From NCBI GenBank assembly GCA_017302165.1, contig JAFLCW010000002.1:124001-188000 (forward strand): a stretch of 64,000 nucleotides of DNA. The letters are read 5' to 3'. Made by a program: the position numbers and the translations under genes. Under the pieces are notes generated by a model, which did no database searches, was not told the DNA's origin, and worked only from the letters and a program-made list of their open reading frames with translations. Within the stretch, counting starts at the first letter, position 1, and each line of letters starts with the position of its first letter. This DNA is from Alphaproteobacteria bacterium (GTDB lineage: Bacteria; Pseudomonadota; Alphaproteobacteria; Micavibrionales; Micavibrionaceae). Below, piece by piece: positions 52,065 to 59,913 of this stretch.

Positions 52065-53549
52065 ATGTTATCAGAAACCGTAACGCCTTTGAGACCGCTT
52101 GAAACGCGGGAGATAGCCCCGCGTGCTCTGCCCCATAATCTTGAGGCGGAACAGGGGTTGCTGGGTCTGCTGTTAATCGACAATCGGCATCTGGAAAAAA
52201 TAAACGATTTTTTAAAATCAGATCATTTTTTTGAACCTGCCCATCAACGTCTTTATGACGCTATCGCCAAGGTGATTGACCGGGGACAGAACGCATCCTA
52301 CACGACATTAAAATCTTACTTTGAAAAGGATGAAGGGCTTGCCCCTGTCGGGGGGTCTGCCTATTTAAAAGATCTCGTGGAGGCCGTACCTCTGCTCAAT
52401 AACGCGCTGGATTACGCGCAAACAATTTATGATCTGCATCTGCGCCGCCAGCTCGTGAGTTTAAGCCAGACACTCGCCGCCCAAGCCTATGAACATCATA
52501 TCGACCGCGATGCCAATGATGCGATCGAACAAGCGGAAAGTGAGTTATTTAAACTGGCCGAAAGCGGCGTGACTCAAGGCGGCTTTATCACCTTGAAATC
52601 ATCCGTTCAGGTGGCCATAGAAATTGCCGAAAAAGCCTATAAATCAGACTCGCATGTCACAGGCGTAACCACGGGACTCAAGGATCTGGATCAAAAACTG
52701 GGCGGGCTTCACAACTCTGATCTACTGATTATCGCGGCACGGCCTTCGATGGGGAAAACGTCTCTGGCCGTTAATATTGCCTTCAATGCCGCCAAGGCAT
52801 TCGCCGCGAATAAACGCGAAGGGGCGATAGTCGGTTTTTTCTCGCTGGAGATGTCCTCAGATCAGCTCGCCACCCGTATCCTGTCTGATCAGTCCGGCAT
52901 TTCGGGGGATTTAATTCGCAAAGGCCAGATCCGCGAAAATGATTTCCGAAGATTTGTGGAAGCCAGCCAGCAGTTAAGCCAGATTCCACTTTATATTGAC
53001 GACACGCCCGCGCTGACCATCAGCGCGCTTCGCACCCGCGCCCGGCGTTTAAAACGTCAATATGGGCTGGGACTTCTGGTTATTGACTATCTTCAATTAT
53101 TGCGGGGGACGGGCTCTCGCCAGTCTGAACAAAACCGCGTGCTGGAAGTGTCTGAAATCACCCGCGGACTAAAAGCCATCGCCAAGGAGTTACAAATTCC
53201 GGTCATTGCCCTCTCTCAGCTATCCCGGGCGGTGGAACAACGTGAAGATAAACGCCCGATGCTCTCTGACCTGCGGGAGTCAGGTTCGATTGAACAGGAT
53301 TCTGATGTCGTCATGTTTATCTATCGCCGGGAATATTATCTCTCGCGCGAAGAACCGGAAAAAAAACCCGGTGAAGATGAAAGTAAATTCAACGACCGTT
53401 ATCAAAAATGGCAGGAAGATTTAGGTGAATGCTCCAACACCGCCGAAATTATTGTGGCCAAGCAACGTCACGGCCCCATTGGTACCGTGCGCACATTCTT
53501 TGATTCCAATCTCACGCGTTTTTCTGATCTGGACACACATCACCAATAA
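52065..53549 (+). CDS. dnaB: Replicative DNA helicase DnaB
   Basis: 494 residues. N-terminal helical domain (LPHNLEAEQGLLGLLLIDN), linker, RecA-like motor with Walker A ARPSMGKTSLAVNIA, LVIDYLQLL (Walker B), and DLRESGSIEQDSDVVMFIYRREYY. It unwinds DNA at the fork. Between the last helicase motif and the C-terminus an extra charged stretch (EEPEKKPGEDESKFNDRYQ) is found, as in other alphaproteobacteria. Alanine racemase follows 9 bases later. Confidence 0.96.
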   Translation: MLSETVTPLRPLETREIAPRALPHNLEAEQGLLGLLLIDNRHLEKINDFLKSDHFFEPAHQRLYDAIAKVIDRGQNASYTTLKSYFEKDEGLAPVGGSAYLKDLVEAVPLLNNALDYAQTIYDLHLRRQLVSLSQTLAAQAYEHHIDRDANDAIEQAESELFKLAESGVTQGGFITLKSSVQVAIEIAEKAYKSDSHVTGVTTGLKDLDQKLGGLHNSDLLIIAARPSMGKTSLAVNIAFNAAKAFAANKREGAIVGFFSLEMSSDQLATRILSDQSGISGDLIRKGQIRENDFRRFVEASQQLSQIPLYIDDTPALTISALRTRARRLKRQYGLGLLVIDYLQLLRGTGSRQSEQNRVLEVSEITRGLKAIAKELQIPVIALSQLSRAVEQREDKRPMLSDLRESGSIEQDSDVVMFIYRREYYLSREEPEKKPGEDESKFNDRYQKWQEDLGECSNTAEIIVAKQRHGPIGTVRTFFDSNLTRFSDLDTHHQ

Positions 53550-53558
53550 GGCGGCCTC

Positions 53559-54656
53559 ATGATATCTGATCCGCGTTTTTCTGCTTGCCTGCGCATTAAT
53601 CTGAGTGCGTTGACGCATAATTATCGTTTATGCCAATCCATGACACGCGCAAACGTGGCCGGGGTCGTCAAAGCCAATGCCTATGGCACGGGTGCCCCGC
53701 AGATCTCTCAGGCCTTATATGAAACAGGATGCCGGGATTTTTTTGTTGCGACATTGAACGAGGCCCTTGAACTTCGCACAGCTCTGCCCCCGGATGCCGA
53801 GATATATGTTCTGGGCGGGCTCTATCATGGGGCGGAAACGCTTTACCACACTCACCGTCTTCATCCGGTGTTGAATGACCGGGGGATGATTGAACGCTGG
53901 TCTCACCTCGCCAAAAACGTGAGCAAAACACTCCCCGCCATAGTTCATATTGATACGGGCATGAACCGTCTGGGGCTTGAATACGCGGATCTTCAACATA
54001 TTCAGCATACACCCGATATATTGACAGGCTTGGATGTCCAATATGTCTTAAGTCATTTTGTCGCCAGCGATGAAAAAGATCATCCCCTTAATACCCAGCA
54101 AGCCGATATTTTTAAAACATCCTCTGCTATGTTCGCCCAAGCCAAAAAATCCCTCTCTAATTCATCGGGCTTATTCCGGAATCCCGAATGGCATCATGAT
54201 TTAGTGCGCCCGGGGTATGCACTTTACGGCGGAAACCCGACACCGGAAACACATAATCCCATGTCCCCTGTGGTCTCGCTCACGGCGCGGGTGCTTCAGG
54301 TGCGTGATGTCCCGGCCGGCAGTTCCATCGGTTACAACGCTACCTATCGTTTTCCTGAAAATACAAAAACCGCCACGCTTGCGCTAGGCTATGCGGATGG
54401 GATTTTTAGATCCGGAAGCAATAACGCGCAGGTCTATTGGCAAGGTCGGGCTTGCCCGGTGCGGGGGCGTATCTCCATGGATCTGATTAGCGTGGACATC
54501 GGCCATCTGCGCGGGGCTCTCCCCCGCCCGGGGGATGAGATGGAAATTCTAGGGCCTCATCAGGGCGTCGACGCGCTGGCGCAGGGATGCAGAACCATCG
54601 GATATGAAATTTTAACGGCACTGGGCGCACGGTATCAGAGGATATATACTCCTTAA
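53559..54656 (+). CDS. alr: Alanine racemase
   Basis: 365 residues. PLP lysine K38 in VAGVVKANAYGTG, HIDTGMNRLGLEY, DLVRPGYALYGG, catalytic Tyr region SIGYNATYRF, and a C-terminal beta domain. Makes D-alanine for cell wall. It is next to dnaB as in many alphaproteobacteria. Confidence 0.94.
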   Translation: MISDPRFSACLRINLSALTHNYRLCQSMTRANVAGVVKANAYGTGAPQISQALYETGCRDFFVATLNEALELRTALPPDAEIYVLGGLYHGAETLYHTHRLHPVLNDRGMIERWSHLAKNVSKTLPAIVHIDTGMNRLGLEYADLQHIQHTPDILTGLDVQYVLSHFVASDEKDHPLNTQQADIFKTSSAMFAQAKKSLSNSSGLFRNPEWHHDLVRPGYALYGGNPTPETHNPMSPVVSLTARVLQVRDVPAGSSIGYNATYRFPENTKTATLALGYADGIFRSGSNNAQVYWQGRACPVRGRISMDLISVDIGHLRGALPRPGDEMEILGPHQGVDALAQGCRTIGYEILTALGARYQRIYTP

Positions 54657-54698
54657 GCCCTTTTCACAGCCCTCAAAACAGGTTAAAAATTTCGGGTC

Positions 54699-55496
54699 AT
54701 GATCTTAAACCCCTTGAACGCTGTCCGTGATACCTGCCAAGCCATCGGACATACGATTCTTCGTTTTTTTGATGCTATCGGGGTCATGACCCTATTTTGT
54801 GGCCGTTCGCTTTTTCACTGTGTCGCTCCGCCTTGGTATCCCCGGCTTCTGCTCCGGCAGATCATTGACATCGGCTATTATTCCCTTCCGGTTGTCGGGA
54901 TGACGGCCTTGTTTACAGGTATGGTGCTGGCACTCCAGAGCTATACGGGCTTTTCTCGGTTCAATGCCGAAAGCGCGATTGCGTCGGTGGTGGTGCTCTC
55001 GGTCACCCGTGAACTGGCGCCTGTTCTGGCTGGGTTGATGGTGGCGGGACGTGTAGGCGCGTCCATCGCCGCCGAGATCGGTACCATGCGTGTGACGGAA
55101 CAAATTGATGCCCTGACCACACTCTCGGTCAACCCGTTTAAATATCTGATTGCCCCGCGGGTGGTGGCGGGCACGCTGGTTTTGCCTATTCTGGTGTTGA
55201 TCGGCGATGTGATCGGGGTGATGGGCGGCTATGTGGTGTCGATCTATACGCTGGGGTTTTCCCCGGGCAGTTACTTGACCCAGACATGGGATATTCTTGA
55301 ACCCATTGATGTCATATCTGGCTTGGTCAAGGCTTCGGCCTTCGGGTTTATCGTCACCTTGATGGGCTGTTATCATGGGTTTAATTCCGGGCGTGGCGCC
55401 CAAGGTGTGGGACAAGCCACAACCTATGCGGTCGTATCGGCCTCTATCCTGATTTTGATTTCAAATTATATTCTCACGCAGGTCTTTTTCTCATGA
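54699..55496 (+). CDS. mlaE: MlaE-type phospholipid ABC transporter permease
   Basis: 265 residues with the MlaE family core: LPVVGMTALFTGMVLALQSYTGFSRF, ELAPVLAGLMVAGRVGASIAAEIGTMRVTEQIDAL, and GCYHGFNSGRGAQGVGQATT. Moves phospholipid between outer and inner membranes with MlaF. It overlaps mlaF by four bases (ATGA). The MlaD and MlaC genes are not adjacent here. Confidence 0.92.
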   Translation: MILNPLNAVRDTCQAIGHTILRFFDAIGVMTLFCGRSLFHCVAPPWYPRLLLRQIIDIGYYSLPVVGMTALFTGMVLALQSYTGFSRFNAESAIASVVVLSVTRELAPVLAGLMVAGRVGASIAAEIGTMRVTEQIDALTTLSVNPFKYLIAPRVVAGTLVLPILVLIGDVIGVMGGYVVSIYTLGFSPGSYLTQTWDILEPIDVISGLVKASAFGFIVTLMGCYHGFNSGRGAQGVGQATTYAVVSASILILISNYILTQVFFS

Positions 55497-56281
55497 CCCT
55501 GACCGCGCCGGCCAAAATTGAACTCAAAAGTGTCAAGAAATCTTTTGGCTCTAAAATCGTTCTGGATGGCGTGGATATTCGTATTGATCCGGGAAAATCT
55601 CTCGTCATTATCGGGGGATCAGGTTCGGGGAAATCCGTCACGCTCAAATGCATTCTGGGTTTGATCACTCCTGATTCCGGTACCATCTCCATTGACGGCC
55701 AGCCTGTCCAACACGGCGGACACACAGGCCGCGATTCATTGATGCAGAAATTCGGCATGTTGTTTCAAGGCGCGGCTCTGTTTGATTCCCTCAAGGTTTG
55801 GGAAAATGTGGCCTTTGGTCTGATCCATGCACAAAAAAAACCAAAATCCGAAGCACGTGATATCGCGGTTGAAAAATTACGGCGCGTCGGATTGGCACCT
55901 TCGGTCGCTGATTTATTCCCAGCTGAACTTTCGGGCGGCATGCAAAAACGGGTCGGGCTAGCGCGGGCGATTGCCACAAACCCTGAAATTATTTTCTTTG
56001 ATGAACCCACCACAGGCCTTGATCCTATTATGGCCGATGTCATCAATGACCTGATCGTGGAGAACGTTAGGGAACTGGGGGCAACCACGCTTTCCATCAC
56101 CCATGACATGCATTCGGCGCGCAAAATTGCCGATCACATTGCCATGATCTATGAAGGGCGGATCATCTGGCATGGCCCCGTGGACGCGCTCGATCACTCT
56201 GGCAACCCTTACGTCGATCAATTCATCCATGGCCGCGCCGACGGACCCATCACCAAAAACGCGTCTTTTAAGGCCGCTTGA
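55493..56281 (+). CDS. mlaF: MlaF-type phospholipid ABC transporter ATPase
   Basis: 262 residues: Walker A GGSGSGKSVTLK, signature LSGGMQKRVGLARA, Walker B IIFFDEPTTGLDP, H-loop THDM. Partner of MlaE. The end lies about 45 bases before a Fur-like palindrome. Confidence 0.92.
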   Translation: MTLTAPAKIELKSVKKSFGSKIVLDGVDIRIDPGKSLVIIGGSGSGKSVTLKCILGLITPDSGTISIDGQPVQHGGHTGRDSLMQKFGMLFQGAALFDSLKVWENVAFGLIHAQKKPKSEARDIAVEKLRRVGLAPSVADLFPAELSGGMQKRVGLARAIATNPEIIFFDEPTTGLDPIMADVINDLIVENVRELGATTLSITHDMHSARKIADHIAMIYEGRIIWHGPVDALDHSGNPYVDQFIHGRADGPITKNASFKAA

Positions 56282-56325
56282 CCCTTTTTGACCTTTTTTC
56301 TTTGACTCACGGGGGATGTGTTTGG

Positions 56326-56346
56326 TATTGAGAGTGGCTCTCAATA
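56326..56346. promoter_or_regulatory. Fur-like palindrome upstream of the Nfu-type gene
   Basis: TATTGAGAG-TGG-CTCTCAATA, a perfect 21-bp dyad that resembles a diverged Fur box (TGAGAGT-G-GCTCTCA against TGATAAT-N-ATTATCA). It ends 28 bases before the ATG. Confidence 0.6.
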
Positions 56347-56374
56347 TTCTGTCATATAAAAAGGCGTTTTTTCT

Positions 56375-57061
56375 ATGATTTTTGACCTTGAAGAAATCGG
56401 CGGTAATCCCAACCCAAAAGCCATGACATTTCGGATCGTGAGAACTGACCTGATCCCGGGGTTCAGCAAGCTCGTCTTTACCAAAACAGGTACGTTGAAA
56501 GCCTATAGTCCTTTGGCAACACATCTTTTGAACAAAGGTGATGCCGCCAAGGTGGATATGTTTTTCAAAGATGGAAGCACCTTCATTACCATCACTCGGA
56601 AAGTGATGGATTGGGATCCACGGTCTAAGATCATAATATGCAACAGCATCCGGGCATTTCTTATTACCTCTGGTGAGACTCCCGTTTTCGTGGATCAGAT
56701 TAAATCAAACGTAGAAACGATGCCCTCTTTTACGCCTCGAAACTCTGTTGAATCATGGGTATCACAACAATTTCACGAAGCAATCACCCCTCTCCTCGCG
56801 TCTCATGGAGGTGCCATGGAACTCCTGAACATCACAACACGTGATAACAAGGAAGTCTCTCTAGAAGTTGTCATGATCGGTTCGTGCAACGAATGCACCA
56901 CAGGTAAGGGGACTACCTTACAAGGGGCTCAAGAATTTTTAGAACTGGCTTTAGAAGAATTCAAGTTACGATCGGATGACAATAAAAATCCTATCAATCA
57001 TATCTCCTTAAAAGGGATCACACCTCGAGAAGTGTCAGATATCGCCTTCAGGCGTTCATAA
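56375..57061 (+). CDS. Nfu/NifU-like Fe-S cluster scaffold or carrier protein
   Basis: 228 residues. N-terminal Nfu domain: NPNPKAMTFRIVR, SPLATHLLNKGDAAKV and FITITRKVMDWD. C-terminal NifU domain: FHEAITPLLASHGGAMELLNI, then SCNECTTGKGTTLQGAQEFL with the cluster motif C-x2-C (CNEC). The usual motif is CxxC followed by SSTxTL; here it is TGKGTTL. Delivers Fe-S clusters to target proteins. Its Fur-like box suggests induction by iron shortage. Converges with the 892-residue gene. Confidence 0.88.
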   Translation: MIFDLEEIGGNPNPKAMTFRIVRTDLIPGFSKLVFTKTGTLKAYSPLATHLLNKGDAAKVDMFFKDGSTFITITRKVMDWDPRSKIIICNSIRAFLITSGETPVFVDQIKSNVETMPSFTPRNSVESWVSQQFHEAITPLLASHGGAMELLNITTRDNKEVSLEVVMIGSCNECTTGKGTTLQGAQEFLELALEEFKLRSDDNKNPINHISLKGITPREVSDIAFRRS

Positions 57062-57067
57062 GATACT

Positions 57068-59746
57068 TTAGTGCATGACAGGAGCCGTGCCTGTCAAAGT
57101 TGCACTCACCTTGCTTGCTTTCTCTGCCTTAAGTGTCTCAATCTCATGTTTTTTGGCTTGCACTTTGTCATTAAAAATCGTGCAACACCCTTTTGTACGA
57201 TCACAGTCCAAACATTTGTCTTTCTCTGAAGGAGGTGGGGGTGGGGGCGGCGGTGGTGGAGGGATGACCTCTCTAGGTAAGGTGTTTTTATCCTCTACTG
57301 GGATCGGTTTAACACCCTGATCTTGAGGCTTCGACACATCAGATTGTAATTTAGATGTGTCAGAACGCAGAGTTTCTGTGCGAACAGTATCTGTCCGTGA
57401 CACATCCGAACGCAGGGTTTCAGCACGGGGTACATCCGTGCGGGGGATATCCATCCGTTGTACGTCGCCTCTGGGCTGTTCGGCTCGTGGTGTGTCTCTG
57501 GTCACAGGAGGAACGGTTGGTTCTGGGGCGCGAGTCGCAGGTGCGGCAGATGCATTTTCAGGGGCACGCGGTGTCACAGCCACAGGGGTTGATGATGGCG
57601 TGACAGGTGCCTGAGTCGATAGCGGCGTTGGTACCTGCGCCGGGACGGGTGTGGGATTCACCAGCACAGGCGGCGGTGCCGTGACCCGCACGGTTTCTAT
57701 GGGACGGGGAGGCGCAGGCGGGATTGCATCTTTGTTGGAAACAACCAACGCCACCGGGGCATTCACATTGGCGGCTTGGGGCGGCGTCATCGGTGCAGAA
57801 GGTTGAGAAGCCACAAATGGCACATTCACTGCCGGCTGTGATGCCGTCGGCGCGGGAGGTGTCTGTGGCGAAATAGACGCTACCTGAATCGGTTGTGTCA
57901 TGGCAGGCTGAAGCGGGACAGATTGAGTAGGTTGAACTTGAACAGGTTGAACTTGAACAGGTTGAACTTGAACAGGTTGAACTTGAACAGGTTGAACCTG
58001 AACCGGTTGCGCTTGAATGAGTTGTACTTGAGTGGGCTGTGCTTGAGCGGGTTGCACCTGAACAGGTGGCACGACAACATTCGCCATAGGGGATGCAGGG
58101 ATAGCAGAAACAACCGATAAGGCCGGCGCAGACGGAACCATCGGGGCATTATTATTCGCCGCCGCCATAAAGGGCGGTATGACGGTCGGCAGACTCGTTT
58201 GAACGGCTGGGGACACGACGACGGGCGCGGCTGAATTTCCTGACATGACTGTGGACAAGGCAACAGGCGAAGGTGTCATAGGCGTGGACATTGCAAGGGC
58301 AGATACCTCTCCTGAAGATGGGGGTGCCTGCACAGCCAGATTTGAAACCGAAGCCACCACAGTTGATTGCGCAACTTCAGATAGAACCTGTGATGTTCCT
58401 TGAACTGAAGAAACAGGCATTGTGATTATTTGCGAGGATTCTGATGGGGTGGATGAAACAGATGCCTCAGCCGCAGGAGAAGATAAAACCAACACCTCTG
58501 AAGTCGTGATGGTTGATTCAACTGACGCAGGTGTTACAACAGTTAAGCTCGATACGTTGGTGATAGCCGTAGATCTTTCCGTCACAGGAGATGACGGCGC
58601 AGAGATGCCCACAGAATCAGATACAACCGGAGCAGATACTTCAGCCGTAGAAACAGGCATTGTGATTATTTGCGACGATTCTGATAGGGTGGATGAAACA
58701 GGTGCCTCAGCCGCAGGAGAGGATAAAACCGACATCTCAGAAGCAGTAATATTTGATTCAGGTGAAGCGGAAGCAGGGGTTTCGACGCCTTGTGACACAG
58801 GTGAAGCTTCTGATACCGCAGGGGCAATTGGGGGCGCAGATTGAGACACGGATTCGGCAGGGGCGGTCATAGCTGGGGCATCTCCTGTCACAGGCGTGAT
58901 ACCCGGCGTAGAGACCTCAACAGAAACAACAGGTGCAACAGAAGACGGAACAGCCGAATCTATGGCAGGTGACGCCGAAGCGGGAACTGTTGCTTCTGCT
59001 GAACCTGAAATAATAGCCGCATCTCTGGCCACATTGACACCCTCAACACCTCCACTTGCCGCAGAACCAACATCAGCACCCGCCACAGCACCGACAGCGG
59101 CGGCGGCTGTTAGATTTTGGTTGATCTGTTTCGTATCGCCGATTTTGTGCGCACCAAAATAAACCAGTACCCATTTTTTCTTCCCGCTCTGGAAATACTG
59201 ATACAGATCATTTTGAATGGTCATCGAGGAGCGTGTGCCGAAGATGGTGCTTTGCATGACCATCTGGGAGAAATCAGACCCCGTCGCCCGCGCGCCATCC
59301 AGCATCGAGAGTGTATAAACCTCACAGTCCGGCATATCTTGCGGGGGTTTATCCGTGACCATTAAACGGAGATACAGAGGCTTAGCCCCCGCCTTTTGGG
59401 CAAACGAAAAACCAATGCCGCCGACATATTCCCCCAGCGCCTGCGTGAGTGCCCCGGCCTGAGCATGGGGAATTCTTAAATCCATCAGGGCAGAGGATAA
59501 AGACGCCAGCACATCAGACGGTGTTCCCCCAAAAGATAAATCCGTCTTGATCCCCTTATCATCCATGGTGATCAAGGCCTGAGCCGCCTGAAGGACTTGA
59601 GGGTTCAAATAGTCATCATGGATAATGTGTTCATGACGACCCGCCACAAGAGAATCCAGCATCTCATCACGCGCCATCATCTGCGCCGGTACCGACGCCG
59701 GGATGTCAAATGAACCTGCCATATCCGCAAGGGCTGTGTGACGCAT
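57068..59746 (-). CDS. Large Fur-box-controlled low-complexity protein, unknown family, paralogue of 34364-37051
   Basis: 892 residues, no signal peptide or membrane helix. The N-terminal domain (about 1-215; [20 protein letters not shown], then [19 protein letters not shown]) resembles that of the 34364-37051 protein. About 600 residues of Pro/Ser/Thr/Val/Ala-rich sequence follow, including tandem PVQVQ repeats and repeats of VLSSPAAE...[10 protein letters not shown]. An Arg/Asp-rich stretch ([20 protein letters not shown]) and eleven prolines come next, and the tail has C845, C848, C854 and C855. No known family. A Fur-type box lies 25 bp before the ATG, so it may be made in iron shortage. 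The Cys tail could bind metal or a cluster. Confidence 0.85.
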   Translation of the reverse strand: MRHTALADMAGSFDIPASVPAQMMARDEMLDSLVAGRHEHIIHDDYLNPQVLQAAQALITMDDKGIKTDLSFGGTPSDVLASLSSALMDLRIPHAQAGALTQALGEYVGGIGFSFAQKAGAKPLYLRLMVTDKPPQDMPDCEVYTLSMLDGARATGSDFSQMVMQSTIFGTRSSMTIQNDLYQYFQSGKKKWVLVYFGAHKIGDTKQINQNLTAAAAVGAVAGADVGSAASGGVEGVNVARDAAIISGSAEATVPASASPAIDSAVPSSVAPVVSVEVSTPGITPVTGDAPAMTAPAESVSQSAPPIAPAVSEASPVSQGVETPASASPESNITASEMSVLSSPAAEAPVSSTLSESSQIITMPVSTAEVSAPVVSDSVGISAPSSPVTERSTAITNVSSLTVVTPASVESTITTSEVLVLSSPAAEASVSSTPSESSQIITMPVSSVQGTSQVLSEVAQSTVVASVSNLAVQAPPSSGEVSALAMSTPMTPSPVALSTVMSGNSAAPVVVSPAVQTSLPTVIPPFMAAANNNAPMVPSAPALSVVSAIPASPMANVVVPPVQVQPAQAQPTQVQLIQAQPVQVQPVQVQPVQVQPVQVQPVQVQPTQSVPLQPAMTQPIQVASISPQTPPAPTASQPAVNVPFVASQPSAPMTPPQAANVNAPVALVVSNKDAIPPAPPRPIETVRVTAPPPVLVNPTPVPAQVPTPLSTQAPVTPSSTPVAVTPRAPENASAAPATRAPEPTVPPVTRDTPRAEQPRGDVQRMDIPRTDVPRAETLRSDVSRTDTVRTETLRSDTSKLQSDVSKPQDQGVKPIPVEDKNTLPREVIPPPPPPPPPPPSEKDKCLDCDRTKGCCTIFNDKVQAKKHEIETLKAEKASKVSATLTGTAPVMH
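57931..58065 (-). repeat. 15-bp tandem repeat inside the 892-residue gene
   Basis: Nine units of 15 bases; the first four are identical (GTTGAACTTGAACAG as read on the plus strand) and the rest diverge. On the coding strand they give the five-residue unit PVQVQ. A variable-number tract is likely. Confidence 0.9.
58412..58743 (-). repeat. Pair of about 94-bp direct repeats inside the 892-residue gene
   Basis: 58412-58505 and 58650-58743 are about 85 to 90 percent alike by eye, 238 bases apart. They encode the repeated segment [26 protein letters not shown] recent internal duplication. Confidence 0.8.
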
Positions 59747-59770
59747 GAAGAAGTGACCTAAAAGTGAGAG

Positions 59771-59785
59771 TGATAATGATTCTCA
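59771..59785. promoter_or_regulatory. Fur box upstream of the 892-residue gene
   Basis: TGATAAT-G-ATTCTCA, one mismatch from the 7-1-7 Fur consensus TGATAAT-N-ATTATCA, 25 bp before the ATG at 59746. Confidence 0.75.
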
Positions 59786-59913
59786 AAAACTATCTCTTAT
59801 ACATACTGCGGGTCGTCCCCCAGATCAAGCACCCTCAGCCGTTTTATTTTTTAAAGCTGATAACAATGTGTCATGCCTTTATCCCGCCCTGATCCTGTGC
59901 GATAAAAGGCGCC

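Noticed and set aside
57931..58065. Short regular repeats considered as a CRISPR array
   Set aside because: Units are contiguous with no spacers and keep the reading frame of a protein; no cas genes nearby.
57893..58120. Plus-strand frame with repeated NLNRL units
   Set aside because: It is the antisense reading of the PVQVQ tandem repeat in the 892-residue gene and owes its regularity to that repeat.
58422..58844. Plus-strand 140-codon frame in the giant gene
   Set aside because: Antisense of a low-complexity region; no start signal and no domain.
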